In this document: in pieces, positions 43,546-51,856 of the stretch | Position numbering within the stretch: position 1 is the first letter of the stretch | Layout: every line of letters begins with the position of its first letter | NCBI GenBank assembly: GCA_945868805.1 | Contig: CAMBMO010000009.1 | Location: 1 to 64,000 of the forward strand | Reading direction: 5' to 3' | DNA: 64,000 bases | From: Singulisphaera sp. GP187 | GTDB lineage: Bacteria > Planctomycetota > Phycisphaerae > Phycisphaerales > SM1A02 | Program-made: the position numbers and the translations under genes | Notes under the pieces: model-generated | Databases searched by the model: none | Seen by the model: the letters and a program-made list of their open reading frames with translations, nothing else | What the model was told of the DNA's origin: nothing

Positions 43546-43562
43546 CGAATCGGCGATATTAG
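43535..43562 (+). promoter_or_regulatory. Possible divergent promoter for the plus-strand operon
   Basis: TTGACA at 43535-43540 with TATTAG 16 bases later (43557-43562) points towards the gene starting near 43600. The -10 is weaker (4 of 6). It overlaps the rpsJ -10 on the other strand and shares the palindrome, so the two directions may compete. Confidence 0.4.
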
Positions 43563-43583
43563 CGTCTCGCCGAAAACTGTCAA
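43556..43583 (-). promoter_or_regulatory. Promoter of the S10-spc-alpha operon
   Basis: On the minus strand a perfect TTGACA (43578-43583) is followed after 16 bases by TAATAT (43556-43561). The expected transcript starts near 43549, giving a leader of about 26 bases that consists almost wholly of the ribosome-binding-site hairpin. Confidence 0.75.
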
Positions 43584-43599
43584 CTTGGGGCGATACATT

Positions 43600-45183
43600 G
43601 TGAATTGTCGAATCGGTGGAGCGCTGATAGTCGCGATCGGCATGTTTTGTATTGCGGTTCCAGCCGCTACCTTGACCGAGTCCCGGGAGACCGAATCCCA
43701 GACTCAAGGCACTAAGTCCGATAATAGCACGCCTGCAAAGAAAATAACGCCGCCAACAAGAAAGTCGGTATCAACAACCACGCCATCTGCGATTCCACAG
43801 AAACCAGTACCACCCCCTCCCGTAAAACCGCCACCGCCAATTGTGGTTACTGACCCAACCAAGACGAGTGCAACGGAAGATCTCGAGCAAGAACCCGTCA
43901 CTCTCGAATCGCTGGGAGTCCGGTTTCGCCCCCCCGCCGGCGCCATCGTCACCAAGCCTGTCACTGGCGCGATGCCGATCTATACGGTCGACGATTCGCA
44001 GGATCCGAGTCGTTACCACATGCAAGTCCAAACTCTTGTCTCTGGGTTAGCCGAACCAACTCCACAGGCTCAGGTGAACGAGTATCTCGAGTCCATTAAG
44101 AAACACAATCAAAAATTCACAGTCGTTGTGAATGAGCCGTGGCTTCATCCGAAGGTGGACGGCCACATCTTTTTCACTCGCACCGACTTAGGTGAAGGAG
44201 TCGTCGCGATCCAAGGATGGCTCATTCTGCAGACTGGTCCGTTCGATTTCCTCGTCTTCAATACCCTCAGTTCTGACGACGATTTCCTCGCGATTCGTTC
44301 ACTTCTCGAGCGGAGTTTTTCGACGATTCAACTCGATGACCTTGAAGCGATGGCCGCGAATCGCGTCGCGCGACTTCGTCGTGGCAACGAGTTACTGCGA
44401 GCGATGACGCCCGAAAAACTCAAATCACTCAGCGGTGGCGAACCCCGCCTCTTCAGAGTCTGGCAGACGGATGAGCGCGGAAACGAGAAGGAGATCGGCT
44501 ACTACCGAGTCACCGTTCGCTCCGGTGACATGAGCGATGCGAGCGGCGAAAAAGAGCCGAAAACGACGGAGAATCCGACAGGTTTGCTCGTACTCGTCCA
44601 GGGACGAACGATTGTCGATTCGGAGAGCGCGAGATTTGCGGACATGGATGCGCGCTTCTGGTCGGCCTGGGATCGTGGCAGCGAGGCGTGGACGAGCAGA
44701 GTGACGGAGCGTGGCGGACCGATTCCAGAGCGGTCCATCGCTCAAACGGGACTTCGATCTGCCCGAGGAGTTGGCAATCCACGACAGACCCTGACCGTCA
44801 TCACTGGCAATGCACAGGCTCGTACTCGCGAAGAACAGGAGTGGACGGTGCCTTCGGGAATCTATTTGTCGCAGGCAGAGTCGCTCCTCCTTGGCGAACT
44901 CTTGCCACGCGACGCGGAGCAAAACGCACTCAATTTTGCGTACTACGCATTCGACCCGCGTTCGATGCGGATGCCTCAGCGCGTCGATACGTGGATGCGT
45001 GGCGCCAACGAACAGTGGATGCTCGTCACCCAACCAGGTCTCGACGAGACCCCAGAGATCACCTGGCACGATGCGAAGGGTCGGAGAATCCGGCGTTCAG
45101 AACCTGGTGGCATCGCGACCGAACTCTGCCTCCCACGACAACTTCAGCAGGTTTGGTCGGAAAAAGGGCTCCCAACGCGATGA
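43600..45183 (+). CDS. Exported protein of unknown function with Pro-rich linker
   Basis: About 527 residues from GTG 43600; TTG 43585 is also possible, and the track's start at 43504 precedes the likely promoter. The N-terminus is a signal peptide ([17 protein letters not shown]). A Thr/Ser/Lys/Pro-rich linker follows (~35-85, with [12 protein letters not shown]). The remaining ~430 residues are a mixed alpha/beta region with no motif I recognise ([18 protein letters not shown]). It is the first of four overlapping genes with a glycosyltransferase. Probably periplasmic or surface-exposed. Confidence 0.65.
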   Translation: MNCRIGGALIVAIGMFCIAVPAATLTESRETESQTQGTKSDNSTPAKKITPPTRKSVSTTTPSAIPQKPVPPPPVKPPPPIVVTDPTKTSATEDLEQEPVTLESLGVRFRPPAGAIVTKPVTGAMPIYTVDDSQDPSRYHMQVQTLVSGLAEPTPQAQVNEYLESIKKHNQKFTVVVNEPWLHPKVDGHIFFTRTDLGEGVVAIQGWLILQTGPFDFLVFNTLSSDDDFLAIRSLLERSFSTIQLDDLEAMAANRVARLRRGNELLRAMTPEKLKSLSGGEPRLFRVWQTDERGNEKEIGYYRVTVRSGDMSDASGEKEPKTTENPTGLLVLVQGRTIVDSESARFADMDARFWSAWDRGSEAWTSRVTERGGPIPERSIAQTGLRSARGVGNPRQTLTVITGNAQARTREEQEWTVPSGIYLSQAESLLLGELLPRDAEQNALNFAYYAFDPRSMRMPQRVDTWMRGANEQWMLVTQPGLDETPEITWHDAKGRRIRRSEPGGIATELCLPRQLQQVWSEKGLPTR

Positions 45184-45944
45184 TGCGGGCGCGACTGAAG
45201 ATCAGTATTTTCATCGCGCTCACAATGCAAATTTCCTGCGCGACTTCCATCGGTATTCATGACTCTCTTCCGCAAATCTTCGTTGTGCTTGGCACGAATC
45301 GATGCAACACAGCTCTTCGTGCAACCGACCTCTTTGCGACCCCTGGCAGCGATTGTTCATGGCAGATGATCGACGCGACCGGACGCGCGATCGACGCGCC
45401 AATCATTCGATTGAATTCGATTCAGAGCAGTTTGTATGGAGCAAATTTGGCGATTCCAATGGTCAGTGGTGAGATCGAATTTCTCGCGACGGGTCCATCA
45501 GGCGAATTCTCGCTCGTGGCGGTCGAGGCTCCAAATGATCAGGCAACGAGCGTCTTCGACCCGCCACTCGCGATCGCGCCTGTCCAGATTTCCCCGGATC
45601 AGAGTTTCGATTCATCGACATTGATGCGGGTTGATTGGATGGACGGGAGGGGCGAACGCGATCGCGGCGTGGGAACTAGGACGATGCGGATCGTCGGTAC
45701 TGAGCAAGTTCGGACTCCGCTGGGGGAGTTCGAAACGATCCGCCTCGAAACGAAATTCGACGCCGTGCTCCGCTTCGCGAAGGCCAACCGGACGACGACG
45801 CTGTGGGTTGCGCCAGGCATCGGACCAGTCGCAGAAGAGTGGCACGAAAGAATCACCGTCTTCGGAGTGCCAATTTCAACTGAGTCTGGAATCGCACTTC
45901 GAATTTTGCCAATTCCATCCACGAAAAGCTCTCTCGTCCCATAG
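45180..45944 (+). CDS. Exported protein of unknown function (possible lipoprotein)
   Basis: About 254 residues from the ATG pair at 45180/45183, overlapping the preceding stop; the long upstream part of the track's ORF is a shadow. The N-terminus is a signal sequence with a Cys after QIS (ISIFIALTMQISCA), a weak lipobox. The C-terminal half (GTEQVRTPLGEFETIRLETK; TTTLWVAPGIGPVAEEWHE) resembles a DUF3108-like beta-barrel pattern found in exported proteins. Function unknown; it is coupled to its neighbours. Confidence 0.65.
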   Translation: MMRARLKISIFIALTMQISCATSIGIHDSLPQIFVVLGTNRCNTALRATDLFATPGSDCSWQMIDATGRAIDAPIIRLNSIQSSLYGANLAIPMVSGEIEFLATGPSGEFSLVAVEAPNDQATSVFDPPLAIAPVQISPDQSFDSSTLMRVDWMDGRGERDRGVGTRTMRIVGTEQVRTPLGEFETIRLETKFDAVLRFAKANRTTTLWVAPGIGPVAEEWHERITVFGVPISTESGIALRILPIPSTKSSLVP

Positions 45945-45960
45945 AGTTCATCCACGCCCC

Positions 45961-46722
45961 ATGAACACCGAACCTTCCGTCCTGATCGCGATCCCCGCTC
46001 ATAACGAAGAGCGCTACATCGATCGCGTGCTGCCGCGCGTGCTCGAGTACGGACTACCCGTGCTCGTCATCGACGATGGATCGACCGATTGCACCGCGGC
46101 CCGCGTGGCAAAATGGCCCGTTGAGCTCGTCCGAAATCCCGTCAACGCGGGATATGGTCGAGTCATGCGAGACATCCTTGCTTGGTCGAGCATGCGCGAG
46201 TTTGACTGGGTCATCACAATGGACTGCGATGACCAACACGAGCCCGCCTTCATTGCCCTATTTCTCGAGCACATTCGGCGCAACGATGTCGACATTGTCT
46301 CGGGGAGCCGATACCTGAAGTCTCTCGCTGGCGACACAGTGGCGCCAGCGGACCGAAGCGAAATCAATCGCACATTGACGATTGAAATCAATCACGAGCT
46401 CAAGGGAGCATTCGATGGCGGGATCACAGACGCATTCTGTGGATTCAAGGCGTACCGCGCGGTGGCGTGTAGCGCACTCCCTCTCGACGCGGATAGATAC
46501 GACTTTCCCATGCAGTTTTGGGTCCAAGCAGCCGCAAATCGACTGCGCGTCCGAGAAATCGCAGTTCCTCGAATCTATATGGACTCGACTCGCACATTCG
46601 GCAATGGACTCGACGACCCCATTCAGCGCCTTCTCGTTTATCGAGCGACCTTCCGCCGCGAGCTTGAACGATGCAAGGGGCGATTGTCGCATCTTCGCAG
46701 ACCGCCATGCGTCCGAAGCTGA
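45961..46722 (+). CDS. Family 2 glycosyltransferase
   Basis: 253 residues from ATG 45961; the track's upstream part lies inside the previous gene. The GT-A fold is clear: VLIAIPAHNEERYIDRVLPR, VLVIDDGSTDCTAARV, then the metal-binding region TMDCDDQHEP and SGSRYL. It resembles dolichyl-phosphate mannose synthase-like enzymes but has no C-terminal membrane helices, so it acts in the cytoplasm or on the membrane face. Donor and acceptor are unknown. It overlaps the next gene by 1 base. Confidence 0.88.
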   Translation: MNTEPSVLIAIPAHNEERYIDRVLPRVLEYGLPVLVIDDGSTDCTAARVAKWPVELVRNPVNAGYGRVMRDILAWSSMREFDWVITMDCDDQHEPAFIALFLEHIRRNDVDIVSGSRYLKSLAGDTVAPADRSEINRTLTIEINHELKGAFDGGITDAFCGFKAYRAVACSALPLDADRYDFPMQFWVQAAANRLRVREIAVPRIYMDSTRTFGNGLDDPIQRLLVYRATFRRELERCKGRLSHLRRPPCVRS

Positions 46723-48158
46723 TGGGGATGGCTGAAAACAACCTCGTTTGCGATCGCGCTGTCGGATTGGTCAGCGTTGAAATCCAACTGCCTGCCATCG
46801 ATCTGGGCGAGTCGGCGGTTTCGCCATCGACATCGACAATTCGACGGAGACTTCGCAATTCGCTCGGCCTCACCCACGGATTTCTCTGCGGCACTGGGCA
46901 CCAACCGGTCTTCTGGCACTCTGGAATTCTCGCGAAGTTCATCGTGGCATCGACCGTTGCCAGCGCGGGCACTCCTGGCGGACGCTGGGTGCACTTTCTG
47001 AGCGACCAAGACGATGTTGATCCCTTTCGCATCGACCTTCCTGTGCGCGATCGCGCTGGTTCGGTGCGACGATCATCGATTCGAATCGCGGCTGCTCAGC
47101 CTCGATTCGCTCGTGATGCCCTTCCCTGCTCTCGAACGGCGATGCACCTGCGTCGCCCGGAAGGCGTGACGATTGCGTCACCAACTGCGTCATCCGCGCT
47201 TGACCGAGTCATCGCTGCCGCGTCGACCTCAACTTCGCAGACGAGCGCAGCACTCCAAATTGCCCACACGAATCAAACCTGCGCAACCCGGTGGGTTGAT
47301 GCACCGTGCGCCATCATCGAGAGTGGATCGTTGCTCAAGTCAGATGCCGGAGGCGAGATCTTGGAACGCATTTTCACAAACCCGCAGGAGTGCGCCATTG
47401 CCTTCAACGCGACTCTGCGAGTCGACCCGCATGCCGCTCGCCCACTACGGGAAAATGGGGATCGGAGCGAAGTCCCGCTCTGGGGGATTCGCGACGATGG
47501 GAGTCGCGAGCGACTCAATGCGGTCGAAGCTTCCAGGCGATGGAAAGAGGGACGACCACTACTTCCCCGTGCTTTTCTCGCATCCGGCTTGATGCGATTG
47601 ATCTGCGACACCTTTGTTCACGGCGTCGGTGGAGTTCGGTACGAGCGCGTCGGTCAGCGGTGGTGGAGCGACTTCCTCAAAATCGAACTTCCTCCATTCG
47701 CATTGGCGACGGCGACGGTGCTCCCTGATCCGCATGATCTCGGGCTTGATTTCGACGCACGATCGCTTCCGGAAATTTCCTGGCGCGAGGCGTGGTGGGA
47801 TCCGACCCGCCTCGATTCGCGCGAACGCCCTCCTTCGCAGATCGAACCCCGTCGGGCAGCACTCCTCCAGCGAATTGCGGACGCGCCGCGCAAGTCATCC
47901 GACCGCCGCAGTGCATACCGCGACCTCTGTGGTCACATTGAATCGCTCCGCGATTCGCACCGTGCAGAATTGTCCTCGCTCGAATCCGTCGAGGCGCAAG
48001 TCCGATCGATTCGCGCCCAGATCGATTTGGCAGAAGATCGAACTTGGCCATTCGTCTTGATGCGAACGGAAGCGATCGACGCCCTGGCACGTACGATTCG
48101 CGACCGGATCAAGATCGAGATGGCTGGTGGCACGAAACCGGGCAACAAGTCCAGTTGA
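46722..48158 (+). CDS. Protein resembling the BshC (putative cysteine ligase) family
   Basis: About 478 residues from ATG 46722 (TGATG overlap with the glycosyltransferase); ATG 46728 is close behind. It contains a GTGHQPVFWHSGILAKF segment followed by WVHFLSDQDDVDPF, the same order as the GQQ...K and SEDHD region of BshC. Later HGVGGVRYERVGQRWW and a C-terminal coiled coil (~420-465) also fit that architecture. BshC completes bacillithiol synthesis in Firmicutes. Similarity is by pattern only, so the substrate is unknown. Confidence 0.5.
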   Translation: MGMAENNLVCDRAVGLVSVEIQLPAIDLGESAVSPSTSTIRRRLRNSLGLTHGFLCGTGHQPVFWHSGILAKFIVASTVASAGTPGGRWVHFLSDQDDVDPFRIDLPVRDRAGSVRRSSIRIAAAQPRFARDALPCSRTAMHLRRPEGVTIASPTASSALDRVIAAASTSTSQTSAALQIAHTNQTCATRWVDAPCAIIESGSLLKSDAGGEILERIFTNPQECAIAFNATLRVDPHAARPLRENGDRSEVPLWGIRDDGSRERLNAVEASRRWKEGRPLLPRAFLASGLMRLICDTFVHGVGGVRYERVGQRWWSDFLKIELPPFALATATVLPDPHDLGLDFDARSLPEISWREAWWDPTRLDSRERPPSQIEPRRAALLQRIADAPRKSSDRRSAYRDLCGHIESLRDSHRAELSSLESVEAQVRSIRAQIDLAEDRTWPFVLMRTEAIDALARTIRDRIKIEMAGGTKPGNKSS

Positions 48159-48353
48159 CCTCCTTGACATTCCTGCTTGTAGAAACGTGGAGACTGCTCG
48201 CCACGCAACGACACGCGGCACGGCAGTGATCATCTTCGCACGCTGACCGTGTGAGACGTTGAAAAGTCCCTCTCGTTTGATCGCTCATACGACGAAACTT
48301 GTGCGCTGAACGAGCGTTCCTTCAGCGTCTGGCCAGGGCACTTCCGCGATCTA

Positions 48354-49361
48354 TCAAGGCGACGCAGGCTCGCGGGGAATCAGCGGATCGGGCCGATACA
48401 TCCGCGTATCGAGACTCCAGACTCGCTCCGTAAAGTCCGCATTCCCAGCGTGCAACCGTTCGCGTGCGACGGCGCGGATCGCAACGGTCGTCTTTGCTTC
48501 GAGATTGTCGAGCATCGCGACGAAAACGGCCTCTGGAGTCGAAGGGAGCTTTGCAGCTCCGTGCTCAAGGAGTCCATGATGGGAAATGACGATGTGCTGG
48601 AGAACGGTGATCGCCTCCGACGGCAACCGAATCCCACTCGTCCGCGCTGCCATCGCCGCCTTGAGTTGCAACCAAATCGCGCCACGAACGAGATGGCCGA
48701 CAAGTTGACCGTCCATCGTGTAGTTGAACCCCTTCTCCCATTCCAACTCGACCGTCTTGCCGAGGTCGTGTAGGAAGAGTCCCAGGAGGACGATGTCTCG
48801 GTTGAGTTGCGGATAGAGCGGCAACATTCGATCCGCGAGGTTGATGAGCTGATTCGTGTGCTCGAGCAATCCGCCGATCCACGCGTGATGCACATTCGTC
48901 GCCGCTGGCGCATGCCGAAAGGCTGCCATCATCGCTTCATCGTTCAGGTATGCATCCGCCAGTGCCCGCATTCCGGGGTTGGTCATCGAATGAAGCGCCG
49001 CGCTGACCTCGCGAAACATCGCGTCAATATCCTTGTGTGTGGTAGGCAGAAGCGAAGCGAGGTCGCTCGCATTGACTTGAACCCCCTCGATTTGATCAAG
49101 CACGATCTGATTCTGACCGTTGTAGAGCTCGACTCGTCCTGACACCTTGGCGTAACCGGTCGCACCGACCTCGGAGAGCGCGGATTCGTCGAATGTCCAC
49201 TTTCGCGCAGCCACTTCGCCCGTCGCATCCCGAAGCAACGACTTGAAATAGCACTTTCCGCCCCGTGTCACGGCAGTCTGCGGATTTACGAGGCTGTAGA
49301 CGCCATCGACAAATCCACCAACTTTGAGATCACGAATGTTGACATGCGATATGGGGTTCAT
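48354..49361 (-). CDS. YhaM-type 3'-5' exoribonuclease (OB fold plus HD domain)
   Basis: 335 residues. The N-terminal ~110 residues form an OB-fold (GKCYFKSLLRDATGEVAARK). An HD phosphohydrolase domain follows (HHAWIGGLLEHTNQLINLAD, LLGLFLHDLGKTVELEW, VISHHGLLEHGAAKLPSTPE), with metal ligands H...HD...D. This arrangement matches YhaM/CBF1 exonucleases, which trim RNA 3' ends. It is the last gene of the lysS operon. The 195-base gap to its convergent neighbour holds only a weak hairpin. Confidence 0.85.
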   Translation of the reverse strand: MNPISHVNIRDLKVGGFVDGVYSLVNPQTAVTRGGKCYFKSLLRDATGEVAARKWTFDESALSEVGATGYAKVSGRVELYNGQNQIVLDQIEGVQVNASDLASLLPTTHKDIDAMFREVSAALHSMTNPGMRALADAYLNDEAMMAAFRHAPAATNVHHAWIGGLLEHTNQLINLADRMLPLYPQLNRDIVLLGLFLHDLGKTVELEWEKGFNYTMDGQLVGHLVRGAIWLQLKAAMAARTSGIRLPSEAITVLQHIVISHHGLLEHGAAKLPSTPEAVFVAMLDNLEAKTTVAIRAVARERLHAGNADFTERVWSLDTRMYRPDPLIPREPASP

Positions 49362-49416
49362 TTCGAAGACCTTATCAAGCTCACCGTTCCTATCGAAGCG
49401 AGTCTAGCGGAGTCTC

Positions 49417-50388
49417 CTAGGTCGGTTCATCCCGCATTTCGGGGGCACGGCGCAGTCCCGCGAGCACCTCTGGAATCGCATCGCAAAGTTCCCCTGCAAG
49501 CAGTCCAGCTTCCCCAAACCGATCACTCCAACCCTGCGCGACGAGTCCATGAATGGCGACTCCAAGCCTCCCGCAGTCGAACAGGCTCATCCGATGCGGG
49601 GGGCGCGCGAACTGCGCGACGAGTGAACCGATGACGCCCGCAAGTGCGTCGCCACTACCGGCTGTTGCAAGCGCAGCGTTCCCTGCGCGTGCTGACCAAC
49701 TACGCACACCATCGCTCACGACGGTACGCGCCCCCTTCAGAACGACGATGCATCCGACACGACGAGCGAGCGCGTCAGCCGCATCACCCCGACGCGATTC
49801 GTCAGTCGCGGCTGTCGGATCAAGTTCGAGTGCGACGGCAAGTCGCTGATACTCCCCTGGATGAGGAGTCACAATGACAGATGCATCGCGCATGTCCCTC
49901 GGAAAGTCCACCAGACGCGCGAGCGCATTCAGACCATCGGCATCGATCACCAGTGGACTGCGGACATGGGAGAGGAGTCGCACGACGACTTGTTCCACTT
50001 CGAATCCTTCGCCGAGCGCGGGTCCCAATACGACCGCCTGAGCACGAGCGACGAGTGGATCGAGCAATTCCGCGCACTCGGACGGAAGCAAACTCCCACT
50101 TTCGTCGACGGGAAGTGCGTGTGCCGTCGCGGACTCGAGCGCCACAAGGGCCGATGGTGCGAGAGGGCGAGGAACTGCAAGTTCGACCAATCCGCAACCT
50201 GTTCGAAGCGCGGCACGCGCGGCAATGACCGGACCGCCAAGCATCACCCTCGGCAATTTCGCGCACCCACCAATGACGAGCACCGTCCCAAATGTCCCCT
50301 TGTGGCCGAGTGGATCCCGAATCGGCAGGGTCGGACATGGCATCGTGTCATGTCCGCATCGTCCGTCGACACGATCATCGATCGACAT
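49417..50388 (-). CDS. nnrD: ADP-dependent NAD(P)H-hydrate dehydratase
   Basis: About 323 residues from ATG 50388, with GAGG 6 bases upstream; the track's start at 50460 lies deeper in the upstream gene. The ribokinase-like fold is clear: GTFGTVLVIGGCAKLPRVML, DADGLNALARL, TPHPGEYQRLA and the catalytic NAALATAGSGDALAGVIGSL. It repairs hydrated NAD(P)H. The epimerase half (NnrE), often fused at the N-terminus, is absent. The start lies within the end of the transglutaminase gene. Confidence 0.9.
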   Translation of the reverse strand: MSIDDRVDGRCGHDTMPCPTLPIRDPLGHKGTFGTVLVIGGCAKLPRVMLGGPVIAARAALRTGCGLVELAVPRPLAPSALVALESATAHALPVDESGSLLPSECAELLDPLVARAQAVVLGPALGEGFEVEQVVVRLLSHVRSPLVIDADGLNALARLVDFPRDMRDASVIVTPHPGEYQRLAVALELDPTAATDESRRGDAADALARRVGCIVVLKGARTVVSDGVRSWSARAGNAALATAGSGDALAGVIGSLVAQFARPPHRMSLFDCGRLGVAIHGLVAQGWSDRFGEAGLLAGELCDAIPEVLAGLRRAPEMRDEPT

Positions 50389-51856
50389 CGACGACCTCAA
50401 TCGAGATGTTTCCGATCGTTCCAAGCAAGGCGGAAAAGTCCGAGTCGAGTTGCGCATCATCCTGCGCGCTTGTCGCGATCAGCAAGTGACCAGGGTGGAA
50501 CAAACTCGACGCAAGTGTCGCGTCGAGGTCGACCCAAGCACCTTCAATTTGAGCTTGCGTCCACATATGCCACGCGAAGACATTGCGCCGCCCTCCAAAC
50601 TCCTCGGCGTACACGAGCCCACTTGCGACTCGAGCGGGAATGTGCTGCGCTCTCAAGAGTCCGGCAAGCAAGATCGCATGCTCGGAGCAATCCCCCGCCT
50701 TCGACTTAGCGACGGCACTTGCGCCGGCGAATGCCGTGGCGAGGTCCTTATGCACGATGTATCGCATCACGAATGCACGGAGTGCTTCGGCGCGCTCGTT
50801 GGTGGCGGACGATTCGACGAGCCCGGCGGACTTCAACGCGCGCGTCGCGAGCGACTTCACGGCAGGGTCGTCCGCATCGATCAAGATTGTCGATGCGAGA
50901 TAGCGGGAATCCGCAAGATCCTCCGGTGTTGCGGGTGAAGATCGACCTGACTCGATGTCGGCGAAGAGCCCTCCCGCCGGATTCGTAGTGATGCGTTGCG
51001 CGCCTGCATCTGGGAGCGAAAGTGCGCCAGCATCCGACGATCGCACTGCCAGACGAGCATGCTTGGCCAAGAGCAATTCGGGGACTGGTTTCGTGAGCGA
51101 AACCATACTGCGGTCAATGAGGTCGATCGTCCCTCCAACGCCAGCCTTCTTTGCACGACTTTCCGTCGCGATCCTTGCCACCATGTCTCCAAGAGCGATT
51201 TTCGTCCGCGAGATGACGATGCGTCCGGTCGCGTCGACATCCTCCTCCGTCAAGAGCGCAACTGCGCTATTGGCGGTTCGCCACCGAGTCGTCTGACCTT
51301 CTCCTTCTCCGATTCGAGTCGAGGTCATCTCGACGACGCTCATTCCACTGGAGGGGTCAACCGTTGTATATCGGATCTCGGTCGCGCCTTCCTTTCGTTT
51401 CGCGTTCACGTGGCGTTCGACTTGTCCAGGGGTCAACCACTTTCCAGTTGGTGACTCCATCACGCGACTCTTCGTTCTCCCTCCTGCGGATTCCTCAACG
51501 ACAACTTCGCTCGGCGAAAATCGGTATTTCGCTCGCGACTTCTCGGCACCAGAATCCTGTTCGACGATGCACTCCACCGGTGTTCCATCGCCAGCTTCGA
51601 CGAATCGCCACATCGCCTGCACAGTCGATGTCGCTCCAGCGCGCCCAATGGTCATGCGCATTTCGTTGAATGTCTGCACGCGATCGCCGGAAACTTCGAC
51701 GCGTTCGTGCAACCAACCGCACTCCGTTCCCCCGATTGAAATAATGAACCAAGAATCCCGAGGCAGAAGTGTCTCGTCAACGGCGTGCGCGGAAGACGGA
51801 GCGAGCATCGCCCCAAGCGCGATGACCACCCACCACAATCGGTTATGTCGAGACAT
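50375..51856 (-). CDS. Exported transglutaminase-like protein
   Basis: 493 residues. A signal peptide (LWWVVIALGAMLAPSSAHA) is followed by ~320 residues of beta-rich sequence and a C-terminal transglutaminase-like (cysteine protease fold) domain. The catalytic triad is visible: Cys in KAGDCSEHAILLAGLLRA, His in FAWHMWTQ and Asp in GAWVDLDATL. Such domains cleave or cross-link peptides; in the periplasm a cell-wall or protein-processing role is likely. It overlaps both neighbours by 14 bases. Confidence 0.85.
   Translation of the reverse strand: MSRHNRLWWVVIALGAMLAPSSAHAVDETLLPRDSWFIISIGGTECGWLHERVEVSGDRVQTFNEMRMTIGRAGATSTVQAMWRFVEAGDGTPVECIVEQDSGAEKSRAKYRFSPSEVVVEESAGGRTKSRVMESPTGKWLTPGQVERHVNAKRKEGATEIRYTTVDPSSGMSVVEMTSTRIGEGEGQTTRWRTANSAVALLTEEDVDATGRIVISRTKIALGDMVARIATESRAKKAGVGGTIDLIDRSMVSLTKPVPELLLAKHARLAVRSSDAGALSLPDAGAQRITTNPAGGLFADIESGRSSPATPEDLADSRYLASTILIDADDPAVKSLATRALKSAGLVESSATNERAEALRAFVMRYIVHKDLATAFAGASAVAKSKAGDCSEHAILLAGLLRAQHIPARVASGLVYAEEFGGRRNVFAWHMWTQAQIEGAWVDLDATLASSLFHPGHLLIATSAQDDAQLDSDFSALLGTIGNISIEVVDVDR

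Noticed and set aside
48300-48335. Hairpin GCGCTGAA/TTCAGCGT as a terminator between convergent operons
   Set aside because: No U-tract on either strand and a long loop, so not supported as an intrinsic terminator.
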